This document shows, piece by piece, positions 52,983 to 61,818 of a stretch of 64,000 nt of DNA. Within the stretch, counting starts at the first letter, position 1. Every line of letters starts with the position of its first letter. The position numbers and the translations under genes are program-made. The notes beneath the pieces were generated by a model. That model saw only the letters and a program-made list of their open reading frames with translations, had not been told where the DNA came from and ran no database searches. The DNA is taken from positions 186,001-250,000 of the forward strand of contig NZ_CP009322.1 of NCBI RefSeq assembly GCF_000959725.1, read 5' to 3'. The DNA comes from Burkholderia gladioli (GTDB lineage: Bacteria > Pseudomonadota > Gammaproteobacteria > Burkholderiales > Burkholderiaceae).

Positions 52983-53001
52983 CTACCAGGTCGCTTGTTG
53001 A
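52888..53001 (+). CDS. Possible small ORF, 37 aa
   Basis: ATG at 52888 with CAGGGGC eight bases upstream encodes MDQLAFEANWMMLKSLFSRC and ends YQVAC-stop. It overlaps the 3' end of the lipase-like gene on the other strand by 19 bases. Coding character is modest; it may be a chance frame. Confidence 0.25.
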   Translation: MDQLAFEANWMMLKSLFSRCLLARHPNNPEASYQVAC

Positions 53002-53801
53002 GCGATGGCGCCGGCGTTGGCCTGCTGCGATACCTGCGTGATAATCTGGCTCGCCGCGGAGAATGAGGTATTCATGTAAATTTTCGTGAAGGAATGGCCC
53101 AGCATATCGTAGTCAAGGTGCAGATACATCCAGAGGTTCGGCGGCAACGCGGTCTTGCCGAGGAGGGGGATCACGAGGTCCGACGTCGAGGTCAGGTAGC
53201 TGGAACCTGGTAGCAGGTAACGCGCGGCATTGCCGACATTGACCGTGCTGACGTTGCCTCGTGCCTGCGCAAGCTCGGTGATCAGCACATTGGCTCCGAA
53301 ATTGGCGTACAGAGTGCCCTGCGAGTGGCCCACCAGCACGATTTTTCGGTTTTGCTTCAGATACTCGCGGTATTGCTTCAGGTGCTCCGGTAATTCAGGA
53401 ATTTGGTTGTTGCTGAGGATATCGATATATTTCTGCTTGAGCGCCGCATCCATGCCATTGGCCGGAACGCTGCCGCCGTCAATCATCCGCCAGAAGTCAG
53501 CCGGACTCGAACCCTCGATCCACTTTTGCTTGAATACCTGATAGATGTCCCACAACACACCGTCGCTTGCATTGTAGGCGTTTCCGTAGACGTAGGCGTT
53601 GTTTGCATTGCGCGCATTCATCTGGGTCTTGAGGACCTGCAGGCTCGCGACGGCATCGTCAAAGGAGTTGTTGATGCCGTTGACGAAGACGATCGCGGTA
53701 TTCGACGGGGCGGTCGAAATGGCCGGCGCCGCATTCAGCTGCATGGAGTAGGGCAGCGCGAGCAGCGATCCGGAAATCATCAGGCTGACTAATTTTCTCA
53801 T
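52983..53801 (-). CDS. Secreted alpha/beta hydrolase, lipase-like
   Basis: A 272-residue protein starting MRKLVSLMISGSLLALPYSM, a signal peptide ending near NAAPA. The mature part has AIVFVNGINNSFDDAVASL (oxyanion region) and the nucleophile motif NRKIVLVGHSQGTLYANFGA. The catalytic acid and His are likely in TSTSDLVIP and in DYDMLGHSFTKIY. Probable extracellular or periplasmic esterase or lipase, though no foldase gene is present. It follows the hypothetical membrane-anchored gene by 44 bp and may share its mRNA. Confidence 0.8.
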   Translation of the reverse strand: MRKLVSLMISGSLLALPYSMQLNAAPAISTAPSNTAIVFVNGINNSFDDAVASLQVLKTQMNARNANNAYVYGNAYNASDGVLWDIYQVFKQKWIEGSSPADFWRMIDGGSVPANGMDAALKQKYIDILSNNQIPELPEHLKQYREYLKQNRKIVLVGHSQGTLYANFGANVLITELAQARGNVSTVNVGNAARYLLPGSSYLTSTSDLVIPLLGKTALPPNLWMYLHLDYDMLGHSFTKIYMNTSFSAASQIITQVSQQANAGAIAQQATW

Positions 53802-53845
53802 CGGAGAGCGTCCTTTGGTGAGGGAAGGGCACGGCAAGGGGGTGC

Positions 53846-54415
53846 TCAGTTCTGCCGCAAGCTCGGATCGAAGCGGCAGGGCCGGGCACCGGGATCGTTG
53901 AAATACTGGCCGCCGGCCAGCGATTGAAAACGGATATAGGCCTGCGTGTCGGCCTCCGTGTCGAGCATGACCGCCCGCGTGTTCTTGATCCGGTCGAGCA
54001 TTGCCTGCTGGTCGACGCCGGATTTGGCGAGCACGCCCTGGCTCAACGCGCAGGCGATGCCCTCGGCGATGGCATTGCCGGCTTCCTTCGCATCGGCGGG
54101 CGTGTGAACCTCGTGAATGGCCTGGCGCCAGCCCTGGGCGATCTGCGTGAGCGCCTCGCGGGTGACAGCCGAGTTCGCGTATTGGGTGGCGATATGCTCG
54201 GTGACTCGGGCCGGAAGGGGCGGCGGGGGGCGGCCTTGCCCCACGGCCGATGACGATACGCCGGAGAACGCGTTAGCCATCGGCGCATCGGCCGGCGGGT
54301 CGATATGGGTGGGCCGATCGGCCGATGCCGAGGTCTCTCTCGCCACGATCGCGAAACACAAGCATGCCAGCAGCCCTGCCGCGAGTATCGCGGCAACGAC
54401 GTATTTCCAACGCAT
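53846..54415 (-). CDS. Hypothetical membrane-anchored protein
   Basis: A 189-residue protein starting MRWKYVVAAILAAGLLACLC: one N-terminal membrane segment or uncleaved signal. It continues as a Pro-rich linker (GQGRPPPPLPARV) and a helical periplasmic domain (EHIATQYANSAVTREALTQI, AGNAIAEGIACALSQGVLAK, DTEADTQAYIRFQSLAGGQY). The anchor-linker-helix layout recalls lipase chaperones but it is much shorter, so I do not call it one. It lies just upstream of the secreted hydrolase on the same strand. Confidence 0.6.
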   Translation of the reverse strand: MRWKYVVAAILAAGLLACLCFAIVARETSASADRPTHIDPPADAPMANAFSGVSSSAVGQGRPPPPLPARVTEHIATQYANSAVTREALTQIAQGWRQAIHEVHTPADAKEAGNAIAEGIACALSQGVLAKSGVDQQAMLDRIKNTRAVMLDTEADTQAYIRFQSLAGGQYFNDPGARPCRFDPSLRQN

Positions 54416-54626
54416 TTTTTGTCTCCCACGATTTCTTCTTTGTTGAGAATTTCACTGAATCTTTAAAATTGAATCGGGTGCCTCGCTATTCGACAGGGTT
54501 CAAAAAACCAATAGGGTCTGGGCATCAGTCGAGATGGGTCCGAGAAGGGAGCGATCTTCACGCTACATTTTTTGCGAATCTATAAGAAGAATCCGAGGCG
54601 TCACTTCCAGTCGCGAGGCCACCCAA

Positions 54627-54667
54627 ACAAAAAAAAGCGCCACTCGCCTTGAAAGGCGAGTGGCGCT
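54627..54667 (-). terminator. Rho-independent terminator of the bet operon
   Basis: On the minus strand, AGCGCCACTCGCC and GGCGAGTGGCGCT pair around a short loop and are followed by a run of T's (TTTTTTTG). It lies just after the betA stop. Confidence 0.92.
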
Positions 54668-54693
54668 CCACATTCCAGCCGCTCAGCGCGGGC

Positions 54694-56391
54694 TCAAACC
54701 AATTCCACCGCCCTCAAGGGCTTCCCACCCCGTGCCGGTGCACCATTCGCCACGAAGTATTTCGCTGTCGACCTCGCCAGCGGTGCCTTGCCGCGAATCC
54801 GATCCGCGATCTTCTCCGCGATCATGATGGTCGGCGCGTTGAGATTGCCGGTGGTGATGATCGGCATGATCGACGCATCCACCACCCGCAGCCCCTCGAT
54901 GCCGTGCACGCGGCCCTGGTGATCGACCACGGCCATGTCGTCATAACCCATCTTGTTCGAGCACGAAGGATGGAAGGCCGTTTCCGCGCGCTGCCTGACG
55001 AAGGCATCCAGCTCCGCATCGCTCTTCAGGTTCGCGCCCGGGTTCAACTCCTCGCCGCGATAACGGTCCAGCGCCGGCTGCCGCATGATCTCGCGCGTGG
55101 CGCGGATCGCGTCGCGGAACTCGCGCCAGTCGAGCGCCTCGGCCATGTAGTTGAACAGGATGCTCGGATGCGCGTTCGGATCGCGCGACTTCAGCTTCAC
55201 GCGGCCGCGGCTCGGCGAACGCATCGAGCCCACGTGAGCCTGGAAGCCGTGCATCTCGATCGCGTTCGAGCCGTTGTAGTTGATCGCCACCGGCAGGAAG
55301 TGATACTGGATGTTCGGCCAGAGGTCGTCGTCGCGCGTGCGGATGAAGCCGCCCGCCTCGAAATGGTTGCTGGCGCCCAGGCCGGTGCCGTTCAGCATCC
55401 ATTCCAGGCCGATCTTCGGCTGGTTCCACCATTTCAGCGCCGGGTAGAGCGAGACCGGCTCCTTGCAGGCGTACTGGATGTACATCTCCAGGTGATCCTG
55501 CAGATTGTTGCCGACGCCGGGCAGGTCCAGCACCACCGGGATGTCGAGTTCCTTCAGCCAGGCGCCGGGGCCCACGCCCGAGCGCTGCAGCAGTTGCGGC
55601 GAGGCGATCGCGCCGCTGCACACCAGCACCTCGCGGCGCGCGTGCGCGGTCACGGGCTGGCCGCCGCGCAGGTAGGTCACGCCGGTGGCGCGCTTGCCGG
55701 TGAACAGCACGCGATCGGCCACGGCGTGCGTGACGATCTCGAGGTTCGGCCGCGCGCGGGCCTGGTCGAGGTAGCCGCGCGCGGTTGAAGCGCGGCGGCC
55801 CTTGGGCGTGACGGTGCGATCCATCGGCCCGAAACCTTCCTGCTGGTAGCCGTTCAGGTCGTCGGTGCGCGGGTAGCCCGCCTCGACGCCGGCTTCCACC
55901 ATCGCCTCGAACAGCGGATTCACGCCCGGCTTGCTGGTGGTGACCGACACCGGGCCGTCGCCGCCGTGATAGTCGTTGGGGCCGACGTCGCGCGTCTCCG
56001 CCTTGCGGAAGTAGGGCAGGCAGTCGAGGTAGGACCAGTCTTCCAGGCCCTGGTGGGTAGCCCAGTTGTCGTAGTCGAGCGCGTTGCCGCGGATGTAGCA
56101 CATGCCGTTGATCAGCGAGGAGCCGCCCAGGCCCTTGCCGCGCCCGCATTCCATGCGGCGGTTGTCCATGTGCGGCTCGGGATCGGTCTCGTAGGCCCAG
56201 TTGTAGCGGCGCCCCTGCAGCGGGTAGGCGAGCGCCGCCGGCATCTGCGTGCGGAAGTCGAAGCGGTAGTCGGGGCCGCCCGCTTCCAGCAGCAGCACCG
56301 TGACATCGGCGTCCTCGGTCAGCCGCGTCGCGAGCACATTGCCGGCCGAACCGGCGCCGCAGATGATGTAGTCGTATTCGCGCGTCGTCAT
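54694..56391 (-). CDS. betA: Choline dehydrogenase
   Basis: A 565-residue GMC oxidoreductase. FAD motif [22 protein letters not shown] signature [20 protein letters not shown]; active-site [12 protein letters not shown]-terminal [20 protein letters not shown]. It oxidises choline to betaine aldehyde, and can take the product further, at the inner membrane. It is the last gene of betI-betB-betA, 25 bp after betB. The product glycine betaine is an osmoprotectant and carbon source. Confidence 0.96.
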   Translation of the reverse strand: MTTREYDYIICGAGSAGNVLATRLTEDADVTVLLLEAGGPDYRFDFRTQMPAALAYPLQGRRYNWAYETDPEPHMDNRRMECGRGKGLGGSSLINGMCYIRGNALDYDNWATHQGLEDWSYLDCLPYFRKAETRDVGPNDYHGGDGPVSVTTSKPGVNPLFEAMVEAGVEAGYPRTDDLNGYQQEGFGPMDRTVTPKGRRASTARGYLDQARARPNLEIVTHAVADRVLFTGKRATGVTYLRGGQPVTAHARREVLVCSGAIASPQLLQRSGVGPGAWLKELDIPVVLDLPGVGNNLQDHLEMYIQYACKEPVSLYPALKWWNQPKIGLEWMLNGTGLGASNHFEAGGFIRTRDDDLWPNIQYHFLPVAINYNGSNAIEMHGFQAHVGSMRSPSRGRVKLKSRDPNAHPSILFNYMAEALDWREFRDAIRATREIMRQPALDRYRGEELNPGANLKSDAELDAFVRQRAETAFHPSCSNKMGYDDMAVVDHQGRVHGIEGLRVVDASIMPIITTGNLNAPTIMIAEKIADRIRGKAPLARSTAKYFVANGAPARGGKPLRAVELV

Positions 56392-56416
56392 GACTTGGCT
56401 CCTTTCTTGGCTTGTT

Positions 56417-57886
56417 TCAGAACACGGGGTTGTAGCGGCCCAGCTCGACTTGCACCGACTTGATGCGCGTGTAGTGCTCGAGCGTGGTGATGCCGTTCTC
56501 GCGGCCCACGCCCGATTGCTTGTAGCCGCCCACCGGCATCTCGGCCGGCGATTCGCCCCAGGTATTGATCCAGCAGATGCCGGCCTCGAGCCGGTGGATC
56601 GCGCGGTGCGCGCGCGACAGGTTCTCGGTTACCACGCCCGCGGCCAGGCCGTAGTCGGTGGCATTGGCGCGCTCGATGGCTTCCTCCTCGGTGGTGAAAT
56701 CGAGAATGCTCATCACCGGCCCGAAGATCTCCTCGCGCACCACCCGCATCTCGTCGCGGCATTCGGCGAACACCGTCGGCGCGACGTACTGGCCGTTCGC
56801 GAAGTGCCCTTGCGTCAGGCGCTCGCCGCCGGCCAGCAGCTTCGCGCCCTCGGCCTTGGCGCTCTCGATGAAGCCGAGCACCTTGTCGAGCTGGGCGGGG
56901 CTCACCAGCGGGCCGAAGTTGGTGGCCGCGTCGGACGGCTTGCCCACCCGGATGCGCGCCACGCGCTCCAGCACGCGCGCGATGAAGGCGTCCTTCACGG
57001 CGCGGTCGACGAACACGCGCGTGCCGTTGGTGCAGACCTGGCCGGCGCTGAAGAAGTTGGCGGTCACGGCGATATCGGCGGCGCGCTCGAGATCGGCATC
57101 GGCGAACACGATCAGCGGAGACTTGCCGCCCAGCTCCATGGTCACTTCCTTCAGCGAGGACGCGCCGGCCAGCGACATCACCTTCTTGCCGGTTTCCACG
57201 CCGCCGGTGAACGACACCTTGGCGATGCCGGGATGGGCCGTCAGCATCGCGCCCACCGCGCCGTTGCCCTGCACCACGTTGAACACGCCGGCCGGCACGC
57301 CGGCCTCGGTATAGATCTCGGCGAGCTTGAGCGCCGACAGCGGGGTGACCTCGCTGGGCTTGAAGATCATCGCGTTGCCGGCGGCCAGCGCCGGCGCGGT
57401 CTTCCAGCAGGCGATCTGGATCGGGTAGTTCCAGGCGCCGATCCCGGCGCACACGCCGAGCGGCTCGCGCCGCGTGTAGACGAAGGATTCCTCGCGCAGC
57501 GGGATCTGCAGGCCCTCGATCGCGGTGGCCAGGCCCGCGTAGTACTCGATCACGTCGGCGCCGGTGACGATGTCCACCGCCAGCGTCTCGGCGATCGGCT
57601 TGCCGGTGTCGCGCATCTCCAGCTCGGCCAGCTCGTCGTTGCGCTCGCGCAGCAGCTCGACGGCGCGGCGCAGGATGCGCGAGCGCTGCATGGCGGTCAT
57701 CGCGGCCCACACGCGCTGGCCCTCGCGCGCCGAGTCCACGGCGCGCTGCACGTCGGCCTCGCCGGCCTGCTGGATGGTGGCGAGGTGCTCGCCGGTGGCC
57801 GGATCGAAGCTGTCGAAGGTGACGCCGCTGGTGGCGTCCACGTAGGCGCCGCCGATGTAGAGTTTTTGCAGACCGTAGACCGTCAT
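56417..57886 (-). CDS. betB: Betaine aldehyde dehydrogenase
   Basis: A 489-residue aldehyde dehydrogenase, of normal family length, starting [20 protein letters not shown]. Key sites: [20 protein letters not shown] for cofactor and scaffold, the glutamate in [19 protein letters not shown], and the catalytic cysteine in [18 protein letters not shown](P)-dependent oxidation of betaine aldehyde to glycine betaine in the cytoplasm. It lies 13 bp after betI, so the two are cotranscribed. Confidence 0.97.
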   Translation of the reverse strand: MTVYGLQKLYIGGAYVDATSGVTFDSFDPATGEHLATIQQAGEADVQRAVDSAREGQRVWAAMTAMQRSRILRRAVELLRERNDELAELEMRDTGKPIAETLAVDIVTGADVIEYYAGLATAIEGLQIPLREESFVYTRREPLGVCAGIGAWNYPIQIACWKTAPALAAGNAMIFKPSEVTPLSALKLAEIYTEAGVPAGVFNVVQGNGAVGAMLTAHPGIAKVSFTGGVETGKKVMSLAGASSLKEVTMELGGKSPLIVFADADLERAADIAVTANFFSAGQVCTNGTRVFVDRAVKDAFIARVLERVARIRVGKPSDAATNFGPLVSPAQLDKVLGFIESAKAEGAKLLAGGERLTQGHFANGQYVAPTVFAECRDEMRVVREEIFGPVMSILDFTTEEEAIERANATDYGLAAGVVTENLSRAHRAIHRLEAGICWINTWGESPAEMPVGGYKQSGVGRENGITTLEHYTRIKSVQVELGRYNPVF

Positions 57887-57899
57887 GAAGTTCTCCTGA

Positions 57900-58511
57900 T
57901 CAGTGAGCAGCGAGGCTCGGCGCCGCCGCTTGCGGCGCGAGCTGCTGGTCGATGTATTGGTTGGCGAGCCGCTGGGCGGTGCGGGTGTCGATCGGGCCGC
58001 CTGCCAGCGCGCCGCGCAGCCACAGGCCGTCGATCAGCGCGGCCAGGCCCACCGCCGCGTCGCGCGCGCGTTCGAGCGGCAGCAGCCTGGCGAACTCGGC
58101 GCACAGGTTCGAGTGCAGCCGCCGCGTATTGACCCGCTGCAGCCGGCCCAGTTGGGGCTGGTGCATGCTCTGCGACCAGAACGCGAGCCAGGTCTTCATC
58201 ACCGGCGCGCTGACCTGGGTGTCGTCGAAGTTGGCGGCAACGATCGCGCGCAGCCGCTCGCGCGGCTCGGGCGCCGCCGCGCCGCGCCGGCGCGAGGTGG
58301 CGAGCCACAGATCGCGCAGCACGTGGCGCATGGTGGCCTCGAGCAGGCCGTCCTTGTCGCCGAAGTAATGGCTGACGATGCCCGTCGAGATCTTGGCCCG
58401 CTGCGCGACCAGGGCCAGCGTGGTGCCGGGCAGGCCGGCCTCGTCGATCGTGTAGAGCGTCGCCTCGATCAACTGCGCGCGTCGGACTTCGCGCATTCCG
58501 AGTTTGGGCAT
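57900..58511 (-). CDS. betI: Choline-responsive repressor BetI (TetR family)
   Basis: A 203-residue TetR-type protein: [20 protein letters not shown], then the helix-turn-helix [20 protein letters not shown] and [18 protein letters not shown], as in E. coli and Pseudomonas BetI. The C-terminal domain binds choline. It represses the bet operon, of which it is the first gene. A perfect 14-bp palindrome lies 50 bp upstream of its ATG. Confidence 0.95.
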   Translation of the reverse strand: MPKLGMREVRRAQLIEATLYTIDEAGLPGTTLALVAQRAKISTGIVSHYFGDKDGLLEATMRHVLRDLWLATSRRRGAAAPEPRERLRAIVAANFDDTQVSAPVMKTWLAFWSQSMHQPQLGRLQRVNTRRLHSNLCAEFARLLPLERARDAAVGLAALIDGLWLRGALAGGPIDTRTAQRLANQYIDQQLAPQAAAPSLAAH

Positions 58512-58560
58512 GGCGGGGAAGGTGGCTGGAGGACAGAAGGCCGCATCCTAGCTATTTTTT

Positions 58561-58574
58561 ATTGAACGTTCAAT
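58561..58574. promoter_or_regulatory. BetI-type operator palindrome
   Basis: ATTGAACGTTCAAT is a perfect 14-bp palindrome in an AT-rich promoter-like stretch upstream of betI. The sequence resembles known BetI operators, which contain ATTGAACGT-type arms. Binding is inferred from position and sequence. Confidence 0.75.
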
Positions 58575-59422
58575 CAACAAAAAACGGGATGGCGCCGCCA
58601 TGCCCGCAAGCGGGGCGTCGAACTTGTCGGTTGGTCGAAAGAATTACCCGGAACTCGCTTGGGGCTCGGTCGGCGTTACCAATCCTTGGTCCGGAAAACA
58701 GAATGAGATGCTCTTGTAAAACAGTGAATTATGTTTAAGACGTTTGATTGGTGAAATTTTTTCGTATTCAAATTGGTCTGGAATCGTAAATTCGTTGCCT
58801 TGATGACAGTGATTGCGGCCGGTCCGACTCGGTTGTCGTTGCGCCCCGCCTTTGGAGGGCTCGGTTGCTGTCATGCAACAATGCGTCCAAATCGTTGACT
58901 GCAAAGAGGTCTATCGAATGATTCCGACCCGAAATGCTGCACCTGATAGATCTGACAGGACGGTGCCGGGCGTCTAGCACAAAAAATATGACAACGCCAT
59001 GAAGGCCGTTTTTTCATGAGGATTTTCGAGGTAATTTTCCACGGAACATGGCTGTCGCAATGCAAATTCCCAACACTAAAATTAATCTGAATTGGTTGAA
59101 TTTTTGTTGTCCCGCGTATTAGTATTCATACCCATGCAGATGTACCGGACGGTGCAATTTGTCAGTGATGGGGCAGCATCGAATCGGAAATAACGACACG
59201 CGTCTGAAGTCATTCTTACGAGGCGCCGGGGGCCACGAGGTTGTTGGGCGGAAAAATTTTCGCGTCAGACCGAGGGCGGCCGCATCGTCACGAGACGGTG
59301 AGGACTCCGGCACAGGGAAGTAGCCGCCACGCTGTTTGCCGCGTGGTCGTGTTACGGGGGGCGCGCTCGCGCGAGCGGCGCGTATCGCATTTGTTTGCCG
59401 GGTTCCTTGCCGGAGATATGCC
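58575..59422. other. Long AT-rich region between betI and rhlA
   Basis: About 850 bases, richer in A/T than the flanks over 58.6-59.15 kb. It contains the lux-box-like element at 58943-58958, several AT-rich promoter-like patches (near 59030 and 59090-59130) and a 14-bp palindrome CGCTCGCGCGAGCG at 59364-59377 in the rhlA leader. Open frames here lack ribosome sites. It is the probable rhl regulatory region. Confidence 0.55.
58943..58958. promoter_or_regulatory. Lux-box-like element upstream of rhlA
   Basis: CTGATAGATCTGACAG fits the CT-N12-AG rule for LuxR-type boxes, with CTG and CAG ends. It lies 465 bp before the rhlA ATG, which is far for a class II site unless the leader is long. The motif is seen; quorum control is inferred from known rhl regulation. 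Confidence 0.45.
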
Positions 59423-60310
59423 ATGGCTATCGAGAAACTGGTCGTTCCGCTGCCTAACGGCTTGAAGGTGTACGTCGAGCATCACGTCTTCGATCCGTCC
59501 TATCCGACGGTGATCCTCATCAATGGCGCGCTAGCGACCACCGCATCGTTCGGCCAGACGGTGCGCTATCTCGGTGAACGTCTCAACTCGATCTGTTTCG
59601 ACCTGCCCTACGCGGGCCAGTCCCGGCAGCACAACACCAGCAAGTTCGTGCTGACCAAGGACGACGAGGTCGAGATCCTGCTCCATCTCTGCGAGCGCTT
59701 CAGCCCGAGCTACCTGCTGTCGGTCTCGTGGGGCGGGGTGGCGTCGCTGTTCGCGCTCGCGCGCGGCTGCCCGAGCGTGCAGCGCGCCGTGATCGCGTCG
59801 TTCTCGCCCTTCCTCAACGACGCGATGGTCGATTACGTGACGCGCGCGCGCGACCACATCGCGGCGGGCGAGAACCTGCACGCGGCGCAGTTGCTGAACG
59901 ACACGGTGGGCCGCTACCTGCCGCGCATCATGAAGCTCTACAACTATCGCTACCTGACCAAGCTGCCGCGCGACGAGCAGGACCAGGTGGCCTTCCACGT
60001 CAACCAGATCCTCGAGATGCAGCCCGAGAAGTACCTCGACGAATTCACGCGGATCGGTTGCGGCGTCAAGTTCATCAACGGCGAGCTCGACGAATACACC
60101 ACGCCGGCCGAGGTGCGCCGCCTGGGCGCCTATGTGCGCCGCGCCGAGTTCGAGACGATTCCCAAGTCCGGCCACTTCCTCGACCTGGAGGGGCGCCAGC
60201 AGCAGGAGAGCGTGCGCCGCGCGATACTCGGCTACTTCTGCGAGGAGCGCGGCGTCACCGCCAAGGACGGCGCCTTCGAGTCGCTCTCGCCGATGCCGGT
60301 GCTGTCCTGA
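59423..60310 (+). CDS. rhlA: RhlA, 3-(3-hydroxyalkanoyloxy)alkanoate synthase
   Basis: A 295-residue protein, equal in length to P. aeruginosa RhlA. The start MAIEKLVVPLPNGLKV has a CCGGAGA ribosome site; a longer frame to 59336 lacks one. It is an alpha/beta hydrolase fold with Ser102 in LLSVSWGGVAS, Asp223 in NGELDEYT and His251 in PKSGHFLD, the positions of the known RhlA triad. It couples two 3-hydroxyacyl units from beta-oxidation or fatty-acid intermediates to HAA, the lipid part of rhamnolipids. First gene of the cluster. Confidence 0.96.
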   Translation: MAIEKLVVPLPNGLKVYVEHHVFDPSYPTVILINGALATTASFGQTVRYLGERLNSICFDLPYAGQSRQHNTSKFVLTKDDEVEILLHLCERFSPSYLLSVSWGGVASLFALARGCPSVQRAVIASFSPFLNDAMVDYVTRARDHIAAGENLHAAQLLNDTVGRYLPRIMKLYNYRYLTKLPRDEQDQVAFHVNQILEMQPEKYLDEFTRIGCGVKFINGELDEYTTPAEVRRLGAYVRRAEFETIPKSGHFLDLEGRQQQESVRRAILGYFCEERGVTAKDGAFESLSPMPVLS

Positions 60311-60426
60311 TCCACGGCGGTTTCCGTTGTTTTGCTTCCCGTCGCGAATGCGGCGGGCGAGCCGGGTGATGCGCCCGACTTGCCCTGATCGCGCGAGCGA
60401 GCGGGCAGGCGAGGCGACGGCTGCCG

Positions 60427-61818
60427 ATGATTCCCTCCAGCGCAACACAGGCGGTGTCGATGTCGAAGATGATCATCACGGCGATCGGGTCGGCGGGTGA
60501 TGTATACCCGCTGCTCGGCGTTGGACGCGCGCTCGCCGAGCGCGGGCACGAGGTCGTGTTCTGTACCCATCCGCAGTTCGAGGCCAGCGCGCTGCGCTGC
60601 GGCTTTCGCTTCGTGGCGATCGGCACCGCCGAGGAATACGCGCAGGCGATGGCCGATCCCGCGCTGTGGAACCCGCGTACCTCGTTTCGCACGCTTTGGG
60701 GCGTGATCGCGCCGTCGATGCGCCCGCATTTCGACAAGCTGTCCGAACTGATCGACCGGGACACGGTGCTGGTCGGCACGCTCTGGGCGTTTTCGGCGCG
60801 GCTGTTGCAGGAGTGCCACGGCACGCCCTATGTCTCGGTGCAGGTGTCGCCCTCCACCTTGCTGTCGGCGCATGCGCCGCCCACCCACAAGCGCCTGACG
60901 ATTCCGCGCTGGCTGCCGCTGGGCGTGCGCGCCGCGGTGATGACACTGATCGAGCGCGGCGTGCTCGACAAGGTTTGCGGGCCGCGGCTGAACGCGTTGC
61001 GTGCCGAACTGGGCCTCGCGCCGGCGCGGCGCATCCTGGGCCGCTGGCTGCATTCCACCGACGGCGTGCTGTGCCTGTTCCCGGCCTGGTTTGCGGCCCC
61101 GCAGCCCGACTGGCCCGCCCGGCACCGGCTGGCCGGCTTCCCCTTGTTCAACGACATCGACGATCCGGCGCCCGATCCGGAACTCGAGGCGTTCCTCTCC
61201 TCGGGCGAGCCGCCGGTGGTGTTTACGGCCGGCTCGACGCTGGTGGATGGCGCCGGGTTCGCCGCGGCCGTGAACGCGGCGATGCGCGCCACTGGCGTGC
61301 GCGGCATCCTGATCACGCCCGATACGGCGCGCCGCGACGGCGAGCCCGATGCCTCGCGGTTCCTGCGCCGGCGCTACCTGCCGCTGCGCAAGCTGCTGCC
61401 GCGTTGCCGCGCGCTGGTGCATCACGGCGGCATCGGCACGGCCTCGCTGGCCTACGAGGCCGGCATCCCGCAACTGGTGATGCCGTCCGCGCACGACCAG
61501 TTCGACAATGCCCAGCGCGTGGCCGACAGCGGCTGCGGGCTGCGGCTCGATGCGCCGGTCGATGGCGCGGCCCTGTCGGCCGCGCTGGCGAGGATCCTCG
61601 CGGACGCCGGCATGGCCGGGCGCTGCGCGGCGATCCGCGCGAACATGGCCGGCGCGCCCGACGGCTGCGAGGAAGCCGCGCGCATCATCGAGGATTTCGC
61701 GCCGTCCGCTGCGCGTGCCGCCCGCGCGCCGGGTGCCGACGATGGCGCCGAACCGGCTTCGGCAGCCGTGTCGCCCGCCGCCGCCGGCCTGGCCGCCGTG
61801 CAGGCATCGCGCGCATGA
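60427..61818 (+). CDS. rhlB: RhlB, rhamnosyltransferase 1
   Basis: A 463-residue GT1-family glycosyltransferase. An alternative start at 60460 (MSKMIITAIGSAGDVYP) would shorten it by 11 residues; the ribosome site is weak for either. The C-terminal donor-binding motif is ALVHHGGIGTASLAYEAGIP, then SAHDQFDNAQRV. It joins dTDP-rhamnose to HAA to give mono-rhamnolipid at the inner membrane. About 45 residues of Ala-rich tail make it longer than P. aeruginosa RhlB (426). Its stop overlaps the MFS start (ATGA). Confidence 0.95.
   Translation: MIPSSATQAVSMSKMIITAIGSAGDVYPLLGVGRALAERGHEVVFCTHPQFEASALRCGFRFVAIGTAEEYAQAMADPALWNPRTSFRTLWGVIAPSMRPHFDKLSELIDRDTVLVGTLWAFSARLLQECHGTPYVSVQVSPSTLLSAHAPPTHKRLTIPRWLPLGVRAAVMTLIERGVLDKVCGPRLNALRAELGLAPARRILGRWLHSTDGVLCLFPAWFAAPQPDWPARHRLAGFPLFNDIDDPAPDPELEAFLSSGEPPVVFTAGSTLVDGAGFAAAVNAAMRATGVRGILITPDTARRDGEPDASRFLRRRYLPLRKLLPRCRALVHHGGIGTASLAYEAGIPQLVMPSAHDQFDNAQRVADSGCGLRLDAPVDGAALSAALARILADAGMAGRCAAIRANMAGAPDGCEEAARIIEDFAPSAARAARAPGADDGAEPASAAVSPAAAGLAAVQASRA

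Noticed and set aside
53846..54415. Lipase-specific foldase (LifO)
   Set aside because: Too short (189 residues) and without the recognisable foldase motif; only the general layout is similar.
59341..59422. RNA thermometer of the ROSE type before rhlA, as in P. aeruginosa
   Set aside because: A palindrome is present, but I could not pair a U-rich anti-ribosome-site strand convincingly with the GGAG near 59412.
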